From: Microbacterium sp. LWO13-1.2
GTDB lineage: Bacteria > Actinomycetota > Actinomycetes > Actinomycetales > Microbacteriaceae
Length of the DNA stretch: 64,000 bases
Direction: 5' to 3'
NCBI RefSeq assembly: GCF_038397725.1
Contig: NZ_CP151634.1
Coordinates: 2,108,001-2,172,000, forward strand
Shown piece after piece: positions 32,786-41,110 of this stretch (position 1 is its first letter; each line of letters opens with the position of its first letter). A program made the position numbers and the translations under genes. The notes under the pieces are model-generated. The model was not told the origin of the DNA and did not search any database. It worked only from the letters and a program-made list of their open reading frames with translations.

Positions 32786-33744
32786 CCGACACCGTGAAGA
32801 CCCAAGAAGCGTCCACTACCCGCGCCATCACCACCGGCGGACGGCTGGATGCCTCGGCAGGCCGTGCCCGCAAGGTGCTCTCTCGACCCTGGGCGTCGGT
32901 CGGCTCGATCGTGATCGCCGTGCTGTGGACGATCCCGACGCTCGGCCTGTTCATCTCGTCGTTCCGCCCGCGGGATCAGATCCGCAGCAGCGGCTGGTGG
33001 GAGTTCTTCGCGAACCCCCAGGTCACCTTCGAGAACTATGCCGAGGTGCTGCAGTCGGGTACGACGCAGCTCACGATGGTGGAGTCGTTCATCAACTCGA
33101 TCGCGATCACGATCCCGGCGACCGTGGTGCCGTTGATGGTCGCCGCGATGGCCGCGTACGCGTTCGCGTGGATCGACTTCAAGGGGCGCAACGCGCTGTT
33201 CATCTTCGTGTTCGCGCTGCAGATCGTGCCGATCCAGATGGCTCTGGTGCCGCTGCTGAGCTCGTTCTCGCGAGGGATCAACCTGTTCGGCCTCCAGGTC
33301 ACGCAGCCTCTCGGTGCATCCGGAGGGTTCGCGCAAGTCTGGTTCGCGCACTCGATGTTCGCCCTGCCGCTGGCGATCTACCTGCTGCACAACTTCATGT
33401 CCGAGATCCCCGGTGAGATCATCGAGGCCGCGCGCGTCGACGGCGCATCGCGTGGGCAGATCTTCTTCCGCATCGTGCTGCCGCTGACGATGCCGGCCAT
33501 CGCGTCGGTCGCGATCTTCCAGTTCCTCTGGGTGTGGAACGACCTGCTGGTCGCCCTCGTGTTCGCGGACGGCGCGGCCGCACCGATCACGAAACTCCTG
33601 GCGGAGATGGTCGGAACGCGCGGCAACGACTGGTTCCTGCTCACGGCCGGCGCCTTCGTGTCGATCATCGTTCCGCTGATCGTGTTCTTCTCGCTGCAGC
33701 GGTACTTCGTGCGCGGACTCCTGGCAGGGTCGACCAAGGGCTGA
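32782..33744 (+). CDS. Sugar ABC transporter permease (MalG/AglG type)
   Basis: A 320-residue permease with six transmembrane helices and a 35-residue cytosolic N-terminus. The EAA loop reads EIIEAARVDGASRGQIFFRI, followed by VLPLTMPAIASVAIFQFLWVWND (split across the loop and helix 5). The ATG overlaps the MalF-like stop (ATGA). It is the last gene of the LacI-controlled operon, ending near two hairpins. Confidence 0.9.
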   Translation: MTDTVKTQEASTTRAITTGGRLDASAGRARKVLSRPWASVGSIVIAVLWTIPTLGLFISSFRPRDQIRSSGWWEFFANPQVTFENYAEVLQSGTTQLTMVESFINSIAITIPATVVPLMVAAMAAYAFAWIDFKGRNALFIFVFALQIVPIQMALVPLLSSFSRGINLFGLQVTQPLGASGGFAQVWFAHSMFALPLAIYLLHNFMSEIPGEIIEAARVDGASRGQIFFRIVLPLTMPAIASVAIFQFLWVWNDLLVALVFADGAAAPITKLLAEMVGTRGNDWFLLTAGAFVSIIVPLIVFFSLQRYFVRGLLAGSTKG

Positions 33745-33770
33745 CCGATTCCTGAATCGGTGGAACGGGC

Positions 33771-33808
33771 GGATGCCGCGGCGAAACATACCTGCTGCCG
33801 CGGCATCC
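33771..33808 (+). terminator. Hairpin after the sugar ABC operon
   Basis: GGATGCCGCGGC pairs perfectly with GCCGCGGCATCC across a 14-base loop. It lacks a T run. A second short inverted repeat (33744-33761) directly follows the permease stop. Confidence 0.6.
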
Positions 33809-33815
33809 ACCCCCG

Positions 33816-33830
33816 TACGCTGAAATCATG
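33816..33830 (+). promoter_or_regulatory. Leaderless -10 box for cystathionine beta-synthase
   Basis: TACGCT, six bases, ATG; no Shine-Dalgarno. Confidence 0.55.
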
Positions 33831-35204
33831 AAGTACGCCGAGTCCATCGTCGACCTGGTCGGCGACACGCCCCTCGTGAAGCTGCAGCACGTCACTGACG
33901 GGCTCGCGTGCACGGTGCTCGTCAAGCTCGAGTACCTCAATCCCGGCGGCTCCGCGAAAGATCGGATCGCGACCCGGATCATCGACGCGGCAGAGGCATC
34001 CGGCGAATTGAAGCCGGGCGGAACCATCGTCGAACCCACCAGCGGCAACACCGGCGTCGGGCTGGCATTGGTCGCGCAGCAGCGCGGGTACAAATGCGTC
34101 TTCGTCCTGCCGGACAAGGTCGGCGAGGACAAGATCGATGTGCTGCGGGCGTACGGCGCCGAGGTCGTGGTGACCCCCACATCGGTCCCCGCGGACAGCC
34201 CGGAGTCGTACTACAGCGTGAGCGATCGCCTCGCCCGAGAGATCCCCGGGGCGTTCAAGCCGAACCAGTACGAGAACCCGAACGGGCCGCGCAGCCATTA
34301 CGAGACCACGGGCCCCGAGATCTGGCGCGACACCGACGGCGAGGTCACGCATTTCGTCGCGGGCGTCGGGACCGGCGGCACGATCACCGGCACCGGTCGG
34401 TACCTGCGCGAGGTCTCCGATGAGCGCGTGCGCATCGTCGGCGTCGACCCGGAGGGCAGCGTCTACAGCGGTGGCACCGGCCGCCCGTATCTCGTCGAGG
34501 GTGTCGGTGAGGACATCTGGCCGGGCGCCTACGATCCGAGCGTGCCGCACGAGATCGTCGCGGTGGGCGATGCCGAGGCTTTCGCGATGACCCGCAGGCT
34601 GGCGCGGGAAGAGGGCATCCTCGTCGGCGGCTCCAGCGGGATGGCCGTGATCGGCGCCCTGCGCGTGGCCCGGGAGTTGCCGGCCGATGCCGTCGTCGTG
34701 GTGCTCCTGCCGGACGGCGGACGCGGCTATCTCGGCAAGATCTTCAACGACGGCTGGATGCGCTCGTACGGTTTCAGCGAGGTCGAGGAGGGCGAGACGG
34801 TCGCTCATGTGCTCGCCGCGCGCCCCTCGCGGAAGGGGCACGGCATCCCCGATCTGGTCCACGCGCACCCGAGCGACACTGTGCTGGAGGCGATCGGCAT
34901 GATGACCGAGTTCGATGTGTCTCAGCTCGTCGTCCTCAGCGCCGAGCCGCCGGTGATGATGGGCGAGGTCGTCGGCACCGTCGACGAGAAAGGGCTGCTG
35001 GACCTGCTCTTCCGCGGCGAGGCTTCGCCAGCCGACGCGGTGTGCGAGCATGTGGGGGAGCGGTTGCCGCTGATCGGCATCCATGCTCCCGTCGCCCAGG
35101 CGCGGACCGCACTCGCCGATGTCGACGCGCTGCTGGTGACCGAAGACGGCAAGCCGCACACCGTCCTCACCAGGCAGGACCTCCTCGCGTATCTCTCCCG
35201 CTGA
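33828..35204 (+). CDS. Cystathionine beta-synthase
   Basis: A 458-residue PLP enzyme. The catalytic lysine is Lys44 in NPGGSAKDRIA, and the phosphate loop is GVGTGGTITGTG. After the catalytic domain (to about residue 320) come two CBS domains (HPSDTVLEAIGMMTEFDVSQ, then the DALLVTEDGKPHTVLTRQDL region), which distinguish it from CBS-less cysteine synthases. It condenses serine and homocysteine to cystathionine. The next gene is a cystathionine gamma-synthase/lyase, so together they interconvert methionine and cysteine sulfur. No SAM riboswitch precedes it. Confidence 0.9.
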   Translation: MKYAESIVDLVGDTPLVKLQHVTDGLACTVLVKLEYLNPGGSAKDRIATRIIDAAEASGELKPGGTIVEPTSGNTGVGLALVAQQRGYKCVFVLPDKVGEDKIDVLRAYGAEVVVTPTSVPADSPESYYSVSDRLAREIPGAFKPNQYENPNGPRSHYETTGPEIWRDTDGEVTHFVAGVGTGGTITGTGRYLREVSDERVRIVGVDPEGSVYSGGTGRPYLVEGVGEDIWPGAYDPSVPHEIVAVGDAEAFAMTRRLAREEGILVGGSSGMAVIGALRVARELPADAVVVVLLPDGGRGYLGKIFNDGWMRSYGFSEVEEGETVAHVLAARPSRKGHGIPDLVHAHPSDTVLEAIGMMTEFDVSQLVVLSAEPPVMMGEVVGTVDEKGLLDLLFRGEASPADAVCEHVGERLPLIGIHAPVAQARTALADVDALLVTEDGKPHTVLTRQDLLAYLSR

Positions 35205-35257
35205 TCGCGCGCCGTCCCCGGCCGTAACAGGATCGGCCCACGGGGCGGGGCCGGACG

Positions 35258-35273
35258 TAGGCTGATAGGCATG
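35258..35273 (+). promoter_or_regulatory. Leaderless -10 box for metB
   Basis: TAGGCT, seven bases, ATG. It gives metB its own start in addition to read-through from the preceding gene. Confidence 0.5.
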
Positions 35274-36425
35274 TCCGACCACGCTTTCGCCACCCGAGCC
35301 ATCCACGCAGGGCAGGAGTTCGACCCGACCACGGGTGCGATCATCCCCCCGATCTATCAGACCTCCACTTTCGTGCAGGACGGCATCGGCGGCCTCCGCG
35401 GCGGATACGAATACAACAGAGCCGCGAACCCCACGCGCTCATCGCTCGAGACGCAGCTCGCCGCGCTCGAGGGCGGCTCCGCGGCGCTTTCGTTCGCCTC
35501 GGGCCTCGCCGCCGAGGACGCCCTGTTGCGCGGTGTGTTGAAGCCCGGCGACCACGTGCTGCTCGGCAACGACGCCTACGGCGGCACCTACCGCCTGCTC
35601 ACGAAGGTGCTCGCGCCCTGGGGGATCGAGACGACGACGGTCGAGCTCTCCGACGTCGACGTCATTCGTGCGGCGATCCGGCCGGAGACGAAGATCGTCT
35701 GGCTGGAGACGCCGAGCAATCCGCTTCTCAAGATCATCGACATCGGTCGGATCGCCGAGATCGCGCACGCCGCGGGAGCGATCGTCGTGGTCGACAACAC
35801 CTTCGCCTCGCCGGCGTTGCAGCAGCCCCTCGCGCTCGGCGCCGACCTCGTCGTGCACTCGACCACGAAGTACCTCGGAGGGCACTCCGACGTACTCGGC
35901 GGCGCCGTCGTCTTCGGTGATGACCGCTTCTTCGAGCAGGTGAAGTTCCAGCAGTTCGCCGTCGGCGCCGTCTCTGCTCCGCTCGACGCCTGGCTGACGA
36001 CGCGCGGCATCAAGACGCTCGCCCTGCGGATGCGGCAGCACTCGGAGAACGCGCAAGCCATCGCCGAGTGGGCGCAATCGCGTCCGGAGTTCGAGACCGT
36101 ATTCTTCCCCGGGCTCGCATCGCACCCCGGCCACGACATCGCAGCCCGCCAGATGAGCGGCTTCGGGGGGATGCTGTCGCTCGGCCTCGCCGGCGGGTCC
36201 GCCGCGGCGCGCGCGTTCGCGGAGTCGACCGAGCTGTTCCAACTCGCGGAATCGCTCGGTGGTGTGGAGTCGCTGATCGGCTACCCGTCGGAGATGACGC
36301 ACGCCTCGGTCCGCGGCACCCCGCTCGCCGTTCCGGAGAACGTCGTGCGGCTGTCCGTCGGAATCGAAGACGTCGGGGACCTCATCGCCGACCTCGAGCA
36401 GGGGCTTGCTCGACTCTCCCGCTGA
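35271..36425 (+). CDS. metB: Cystathionine gamma-synthase (or gamma-lyase)
   Basis: A 384-residue Cys/Met-metabolism PLP enzyme. The PLP lysine is about Lys200 in HSTTKYLGGHSD. The N-terminal substrate loop YQTSTF-...-GGYEYNRAANPTR and SLGGVESLIGYPSEMTHASV near the end are standard. Gamma-synthase and gamma-lyase are nearly indistinguishable by sequence in actinobacteria. With a cystathionine beta-synthase directly upstream, the reverse transsulfuration lyase reaction (cystathionine to cysteine) is as plausible as synthesis. The gap to the upstream gene is 66 bases. Confidence 0.87.
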   Translation: MSDHAFATRAIHAGQEFDPTTGAIIPPIYQTSTFVQDGIGGLRGGYEYNRAANPTRSSLETQLAALEGGSAALSFASGLAAEDALLRGVLKPGDHVLLGNDAYGGTYRLLTKVLAPWGIETTTVELSDVDVIRAAIRPETKIVWLETPSNPLLKIIDIGRIAEIAHAAGAIVVVDNTFASPALQQPLALGADLVVHSTTKYLGGHSDVLGGAVVFGDDRFFEQVKFQQFAVGAVSAPLDAWLTTRGIKTLALRMRQHSENAQAIAEWAQSRPEFETVFFPGLASHPGHDIAARQMSGFGGMLSLGLAGGSAAARAFAESTELFQLAESLGGVESLIGYPSEMTHASVRGTPLAVPENVVRLSVGIEDVGDLIADLEQGLARLSR

Positions 36426-36613
36426 CCGGTACGCCCGGCCCTTCGCCGTCGGGGGATGCTTTGGGACGCTCCCGCAGCCCGGGAACCGTCTGAAACCATT
36501 CCGGAGGGCGCCCCGGCGGGCATCGCCCGGTGGTCGCGGGCGGTAGCATGGATGCTTCGCCAATCGAATCGATTCGAACGATATCCCGCCACCTGAACTC
36601 CGGAAGGACCGTC

Positions 36614-37966
36614 GTGCCCGACGCTCCGCACACTGATCCCACGCCGACCGAACGCACCGCGACCGGCAGCATCCGCACCTCGACGCCGACCGGCGCGATC
36701 CGCACCCTCGGGTCGAACCCGGCCACGGCGCCGGTCATGCTGCACCCCGGGGATTCGATCCCGACGGCGCGCCGGGTCCTCTACATCATCCTGCTCGGCG
36801 CCCTCACCGCGCTCGGCCCTTTCACGATCGACCTGTATCTGCCCGCGTTCCCGGTGCTGGAAGAGGACTTCAACACCACGGCAGGTGCGATCCAACTGAC
36901 CCTCACCGGCACGATGATCGGTTTCGCGATCGGTCAGCTCGTCGTCGGCCCGCTCAGCGACAAGGTCGGTCGCCGTGTCCCGTTGATCGCGGTCACGGCG
37001 CTGCACGTGCTCGCCAGCCTCGCGGCGGCGTTCGCCCCGGATCTCGGCCTGCTGAGCGCGACGCGCGTACTGATGGGCATCGGAGCCGCGGCGGGTGGTG
37101 TGGTGGCGATGGCCATCGTGCGAGACCTGTTCGGCGGACGCCGGCTCGTCGTGATGCTCTCGCGGCTCGCGCTCGTCTCGGGGGTCGCCCCCGTGGTCGC
37201 TCCGCTGATCGGATCGTGGCTGCTCACGCTGATGCCGTGGCGCGGGATCTTCGTCGTGCTCGCCGTCTACGGCATCGTGATGCTGCTCTCCGCGATCATC
37301 TTCATCCCAGAGACCCTCCCGGCAGCGCGCCGGCAGGAGCGTGGCGGCGCGACGGTGCTGCAGCGTTACCGTTCGGTGCTGTCCGACCGGGTCTTCATCG
37401 GCGTGCTGATCATCGGCGGGATGACGTTCTCGGGTCTGTTCTCCTACCTTTCGGCATCCCCCTTCCTCTTCCAGCAGACGCACCAGCTCGATCCGCAGCA
37501 GTACGGGCTCCTGTTCGCCGCGAATTCGCTCGGCCTGGTCATCGGTGTTCAGATCGCCTCCCGGCTTGCGACCCGCTTCGGACCGCAGTGGGTGCTGGCG
37601 GTGTCCACCGTCGTGCTTCTCCTCGCCGGATCCGCGATCATCGTGACCGATCAGATCGGCCTGGGGCTCTGGGGCACGGTCGTGCCGCTGTTCGTGTTCA
37701 TGACGGCATGCGGTTTCACGTTCCCGAACGTGCAGGTGCTGGCGCTGGATCGACACGGCAAGGCGGCAGGCACGGCTGCCTCGATCCTGGGCGCGGCGAA
37801 CTTCGGCGTCGCCGGACTCATCTCACCGGTCGTCGGCTGGATCTCGCACGATGCCGGCATCACCGCGACCACCATGGCCTCGGTGATGGTCGGGTGCGCA
37901 GTGATCGCGATCCTCGCGCTGTGGCTGATCGTGCGTCCGCGCACGGTGGGGATGCTCACGCCCTGA
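36614..37966 (+). CDS. Bcr/CflA-type multidrug MFS transporter
   Basis: A 450-residue, 12-TM protein. It starts at a GTG with AAGGA nine bases upstream; reading further back would only add an untypical leader through a TAGCAT promoter-like box (36542-36547). The family opening ALTALGPFTIDLYLPAFPVL and motif A GPLSDKVGRRVPL are clear, as is the RVLMGIGAAAGGVVAMAIVRD stretch. The first 50 residues are hydrophilic with a repeated TxTGSIRT/TPTGAIRT phrase, longer than usual for Bcr. It is likely a proton-driven exporter of drugs or small sulfur compounds. Confidence 0.87.
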   Translation: MPDAPHTDPTPTERTATGSIRTSTPTGAIRTLGSNPATAPVMLHPGDSIPTARRVLYIILLGALTALGPFTIDLYLPAFPVLEEDFNTTAGAIQLTLTGTMIGFAIGQLVVGPLSDKVGRRVPLIAVTALHVLASLAAAFAPDLGLLSATRVLMGIGAAAGGVVAMAIVRDLFGGRRLVVMLSRLALVSGVAPVVAPLIGSWLLTLMPWRGIFVVLAVYGIVMLLSAIIFIPETLPAARRQERGGATVLQRYRSVLSDRVFIGVLIIGGMTFSGLFSYLSASPFLFQQTHQLDPQQYGLLFAANSLGLVIGVQIASRLATRFGPQWVLAVSTVVLLLAGSAIIVTDQIGLGLWGTVVPLFVFMTACGFTFPNVQVLALDRHGKAAGTAASILGAANFGVAGLISPVVGWISHDAGITATTMASVMVGCAVIAILALWLIVRPRTVGMLTP

Positions 37967-37997
37967 CCTTCCAGGTGACGTCGGCCAGAATGGGACG

Positions 37998-38645
37998 ATG
38001 AACAGGCGAATGCTGTGGTGGGGGGTCGGTTGTCTCGTAGCGGCGACGGTGCTGGGGGCGATCGTCGTACTGGGATTCGCGGATACTCCGGCGATCGATC
38101 GCTGGTGGAACTCGGTGGTCGCCGATCAGAGAGTGCCCTGGCTGCTGGGTTTCGCCCACCTGACGAACCGGATCGGCGGCGGTTGGATCGCGATCCTGCT
38201 GGTGCCGCTGCTGGTGATCGCGGTGCTGCTGCTGACGCGTCGCTGGCGATCGGCGGTTTTCGCGGCTCTCGCCTTCCTGCTCAGTGCCGGGGCGGTGCAG
38301 GGGCTCAAGCAGTTGTTCGGGCGGGCCCGACCCGATGACATGCTCGTGGCCTCCGATTACGGTTCATTCCCTTCGGGGCACGTCGCGAACGCGGCGACCA
38401 TCGCTGTCGTGATCTGCGTGATCTTCCCTCGGGTCTGGACGATCGTCCTCGGCGCACTCTGGGTCCTCGGGATGGCGTACTCGCGCACCCTGCTCTCCGT
38501 GCACTGGGCGACGGACACGCTCGGCGGGGCGCTGGCCGGGGCCGGGGTCGTGCTGATGCTGGCCGCCCTGCTCGGCGACTGGGTGCAGGGCCGGAGGCCG
38601 CAGTCCGATCCGCCGATAGGCTGGAAGGCCGCCCGCTCTTCCTGA
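37998..38645 (+). CDS. PAP2-family membrane phosphatase
   Basis: A 215-residue protein with about five or six transmembrane segments and the three acid-phosphatase motifs: KQLFGRARP (motif 1), SFPSGH (motif 2) and SRTLLSVHWATD (motif 3). Such enzymes dephosphorylate lipid phosphates such as undecaprenyl pyrophosphate or phosphatidic acid on the outer face of the membrane. CAGAAT lies six bases before the ATG, so it may be leaderless. The GNAT gene follows after nine bases. Confidence 0.88.
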   Translation: MNRRMLWWGVGCLVAATVLGAIVVLGFADTPAIDRWWNSVVADQRVPWLLGFAHLTNRIGGGWIAILLVPLLVIAVLLLTRRWRSAVFAALAFLLSAGAVQGLKQLFGRARPDDMLVASDYGSFPSGHVANAATIAVVICVIFPRVWTIVLGALWVLGMAYSRTLLSVHWATDTLGGALAGAGVVLMLAALLGDWVQGRRPQSDPPIGWKAARSS

Positions 38646-38654
38646 GGAGTCCTC

Positions 38655-39257
38655 TTGTCTCGCATCCGTCCGTATCGACCCGCAGATCGCGCCGCGATGT
38701 ACGACATCTGCGTGCGGACGGCGGACGCCGGCGCGGATGCGACGGGCATCCTCTCGAACGATGAGCTGTGGGGCGACGTCTACGCTGTTCCCTACGTCGA
38801 GCGTCACCCTGATCTCGCCTGGGTCGTCGAGGCCGAAGACGGACGCGCGATCGGTTACATCGTCGCGACGGACGACACGGATGCCTTCGCGCAATGGTTC
38901 CGCGATGAGTGGTGGCCGCAGCGGGCGCAGCGGTATCCGCGGCCCGGGGAGGTCATCACCCGCGAGGACCGGATGGTCGAGTCCGCCTACAGTCGTGCTC
39001 CGGGCGACGACGTGCATGCCGTGGACTACCCGGCGCATCTGCATATCGACCTGCTTCCCGAGACCCAGGGTCAGGGACTGGGGCGCCTGCTCGTCGAAAC
39101 ACTCTTCGCCGAGCTGCGACGTCGGGGAGTGACGGGCCTGCACCTCGGCATGGATCCGAACAACACCGGCGCTGCCGCGTTCTACGAGCGCCTCGGGATG
39201 GAGCGTCTGCCCGAGGGCCCGGGCGCGCAGAGTTACGGCGTGCGTTTCGGCGGCTGA
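38655..39257 (+). CDS. GNAT-family N-acetyltransferase
   Basis: A 200-residue protein starting at TTG with TGAGGAG upstream. The N-terminus IRPYRPADRAAMYDICVRT is a GNAT opening. The acetyl-CoA loop is LPETQGQGLGRLLVETLFAEL, followed by GMDPNNTGAAAFYERLGMERL. A long insertion (residues about 75-125) sits between the N-terminal part and the acetyl-CoA site, as in hexosaminidase-associated or OGA-like acetyltransferases. Substrate unknown. Convergent with the next gene. Confidence 0.85.
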   Translation: MSRIRPYRPADRAAMYDICVRTADAGADATGILSNDELWGDVYAVPYVERHPDLAWVVEAEDGRAIGYIVATDDTDAFAQWFRDEWWPQRAQRYPRPGEVITREDRMVESAYSRAPGDDVHAVDYPAHLHIDLLPETQGQGLGRLLVETLFAELRRRGVTGLHLGMDPNNTGAAAFYERLGMERLPEGPGAQSYGVRFGG

Positions 39258-39271
39258 GTCATCCGGAGGGC

Positions 39272-39745
39272 TCAGCCCCGCCAGAGGAACAGCGCCACTC
39301 CCAGGAGAGCGACCACCGCCAGCGACGCCAGGGTTCGGAACGTGTTCCACGCTGTCCAGCGCGGCGCGTAGTCGGACCACGAGAGCGTGCCCGCCTCGAG
39401 CGCGTTGTTCATGGGGACGTTGACCGCCGCGGTGACGAGGAACGAGCCGACGAAGCTGACACCGGCAGCGAGGTAGAGCCAGAAGCCGTCCCTGCCCGCG
39501 ATGGTCGTCATGATCCCGGCCGCGAGTGCGCTCAGAGGGGTGCCGAGGAACGTCAGGAACAGCCAGGGGTTCAGGATGCGGCGGTTGATGCTGCGCATCG
39601 CTGCGGATGCGGCATCCGCCCCCAGCTCGTTCAAGCCGCCGATCACCGACATGGAGAACGCGAAGAAGAGACCGGCGAGCGATGCGGCGAGCACGAGCGA
39701 GACGAACGTCAGGACGAGGGCGATGCTGATCACGGGAATCAGCAT
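39272..39745 (-). CDS. DUF1772 (anthrone-oxygenase-like) membrane protein
   Basis: A 157-residue protein with four transmembrane helices (about 5-30, 58-80, 87-108, 137-155), starting at the ATG of MLIPVISIALV. The NRRILNPWLFLTFLGTP and NVPMNNALEA phrases are typical of DUF1772. Function is unknown, although some members act in polyketide oxidation. No clear Shine-Dalgarno; GATGCT lies six bases before the start on the minus strand. Confidence 0.72.
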   Translation of the reverse strand: MLIPVISIALVLTFVSLVLAASLAGLFFAFSMSVIGGLNELGADAASAAMRSINRRILNPWLFLTFLGTPLSALAAGIMTTIAGRDGFWLYLAAGVSFVGSFLVTAAVNVPMNNALEAGTLSWSDYAPRWTAWNTFRTLASLAVVALLGVALFLWRG

Positions 39746-39777
39746 AGGGCGAGCATCGGGATGCGGCCTTGCATGAG

Positions 39778-39810
39778 AAAACCCCCGGAAGCTCTCGCTT
39801 ACCGGGGGTT
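39778..39810 (-). terminator. Terminator of tRNA-Ser
   Basis: On the minus strand AACCCCCGG pairs with CCGGGGGTT, running into TTTTC. It lies 11 bases beyond the tRNA 3' end. Confidence 0.85.
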
Positions 39811-39820
39811 CAGTCATTGG

Positions 39821-39905
39821 CGGTGACGGCGGGATTCGAACCCGCGGTTGCTTGCACAACACACGCTTTCCAAGCGTGCTCCTTCGGCCGCTCGGACACG
39901 TCACC
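39821..39905 (-). tRNA. serT: tRNA-Ser (anticodon GGA)
   Basis: An 85-base class II tRNA. The acceptor stem GGTGACG pairs with CGTCACC, and the discriminator is G. The anticodon stem CACGC/GCGTG encloses loop TTGGAAA (GGA). A long variable arm precedes the T arm with TTCGAAT. No CCA is encoded. Confidence 0.95.
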
Positions 39906-39956
39906 AGGAACAACCTGTCCATCCTATCCGATCGGCCGGGTGCCGCGTGACAGGTG

Positions 39957-40313
39957 CTATCCGGCCGGAACCTCGTCGATCGAGAAGTAGACGGGCAGGC
40001 CGCGCTCGCGGGCGATGGCGACGTCGTTGTCGGCACCCGTCGAATCGCCGGGGAGGCGCAGCACCGCGTCGCAGTGCTGCAGCAGGCGCGCGGCCACGTC
40101 GTACATGACATCGCTGTGCGCGGCTTCGGCGGAGTCCAGCCCGCGGAGCACCGGGAGGGCGACCCATTCGCCGATCATCGGGACATGTCCCAGCCGGTGG
40201 AGGGGAGCTGCGGCGGCCTCGAGGCGCTCGAGGTTGCGTGCGATCGCTTCGGGATCGCCGTCGGTGCCGGAGCGGTAGGGTCCGGCGATGAGAATGAGGA
40301 GTGGTTTCGTCAT
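39957..40313 (-). CDS. DUF4406/nucleoside deoxyribosyltransferase-fold protein
   Basis: A 118-residue protein with the Rossmann-like pattern of nucleoside 2-deoxyribosyltransferases and DUF4406: LLILIAGPYRSG at the N-terminus and CDAVLRLPGDSTGADNDVAIA near the end. The biochemical role is not known. On the minus strand TACAGT sits seven bases before the ATG, consistent with a leaderless mRNA. It is divergent from a DeoR-type regulator, with three AACGTnAA repeats in the 56-base gap, so it is probably that regulator's target. Confidence 0.7.
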   Translation of the reverse strand: MTKPLLILIAGPYRSGTDGDPEAIARNLERLEAAAAPLHRLGHVPMIGEWVALPVLRGLDSAEAAHSDVMYDVAARLLQHCDAVLRLPGDSTGADNDVAIARERGLPVYFSIDEVPAG

Positions 40314-40326
40314 ACCGAAGACTGTA
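40311..40326 (-). promoter_or_regulatory. Leaderless -10 box for the DUF4406 gene
   Basis: TACAGT on the minus strand, seven bases before the ATG. The first AACGTnAA repeat abuts it upstream. Confidence 0.5.
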
Positions 40327-40360
40327 ACGTTAACCGTGCAGAAACGTAAATAAACGTGAA
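40326..40360 (+). promoter_or_regulatory. Three AACGTnAA direct repeats in a divergent promoter
   Basis: AACGTTAA (40326), AACGTAAA (40343) and AACGTGAA (40353) in the same orientation, 17 and 10 bases apart, filling the gap between the DUF4406 and DeoR-type genes. The direct-repeat layout suits DeoR/GlpR binding. Inferred operator. Confidence 0.6.
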
Positions 40361-40369
40361 GGAGTCGGA

Positions 40370-41098
40370 ATGCTGAGTGTGCAGCGCAAGGAACATCTGC
40401 TCGGGCTGCTCGCTCGCGACGGTCGGGTCGTCGCGAAGGATGCGGCGACTGAGCTCGGCGTCTCGGAAGACTCCATCCGTCGCGACCTTCGCGAACTCGC
40501 GGCGATCGGGGCGTGCGTCCGCGTCTACGGCGGTGCCGTCCCGATTGCGGAGCGCCCGGTGGCGCAGCGCCAGGACATCGCGACGGAGAGCAAGGAGCGG
40601 GTGGCGAGGGCAGCGGTCGCTCATATCCGCCCCGCTTCCACGATCATCCTCGACGCCGGCACGACGACCCTCGCCATGGCGCGGATGCTCCCGAACGACG
40701 CGGCGCTGACGGTGATCACGCCGAGTCCCGCCGTGGCACTCGCGGTGGCGGAGCATTCGGACGCCAGGATCATCCTGGTCGGTGGGGAGCTCACCCGGCA
40801 CTCGATGGCGTCGGGCGGAGCCCTTGCGCTCGAGGCGATCGCGCATCTCGGCGCCGACATCTTCTTCATGGGGGTGTCCGGGATCGACCCCCTCCACGGA
40901 TTGACGACCGGCAGCATCGACGATGCCGCGACGAAGCGAGCTCTCGCCGCACGGAGCACAGAGGTGCTCGTCCTGGCCAGCGAGGAGAAGATCGGTGCGG
41001 CATCGCGGTTCCCGGTTCTCGGTTTCGGCGAGATCGCCGGGATCATCGTCGACCCGGAGGATGACGATCCGCTCATCGCGCAGCTGATCCCCGCGTAA
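40370..41098 (+). CDS. DeoR/GlpR-family transcriptional regulator
   Basis: A 242-residue regulator starting at an ATG behind AAGGAG. The HTH (RKEHLLGLLARDGRV, AKDAATELGVSEDSIRRDL) is followed by the DeoR sensor fold, with IILDAGTTTLAMARML (phosphosugar-binding loop) and IFFMGVSGIDPLHGLT. Members respond to phosphorylated sugars. It probably controls itself and the divergent gene. Its TAA stop forms the first bases of the TAAAAT box that serves trhO. Confidence 0.88.
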   Translation: MLSVQRKEHLLGLLARDGRVVAKDAATELGVSEDSIRRDLRELAAIGACVRVYGGAVPIAERPVAQRQDIATESKERVARAAVAHIRPASTIILDAGTTTLAMARMLPNDAALTVITPSPAVALAVAEHSDARIILVGGELTRHSMASGGALALEAIAHLGADIFFMGVSGIDPLHGLTTGSIDDAATKRALAARSTEVLVLASEEKIGAASRFPVLGFGEIAGIIVDPEDDDPLIAQLIPA

Positions 41099-41110
41099 AA
41101 TCTCAGGGTG
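41096..41110 (+). promoter_or_regulatory. Leaderless -10 box for trhO, overlapping a stop codon
   Basis: TAAAAT (41096-41101), six bases, GTG. The TAA is also the stop codon of the DeoR-type gene. Confidence 0.55.

Noticed and set aside
33744..33761. ACCGATTCCTGAATCGGT as a third LacI operator
   Set aside because: It follows the last stop codon of the operon, is not upstream of any lacI-linked promoter, and its centre differs from the two CG-centred palindromes.
33828..36425. SAM or other riboswitch before the transsulfuration genes
   Set aside because: The gaps are short (about 20-70 bases of free sequence) and TAnnnT boxes sit six or seven bases before both starts, leaving no leader RNA.
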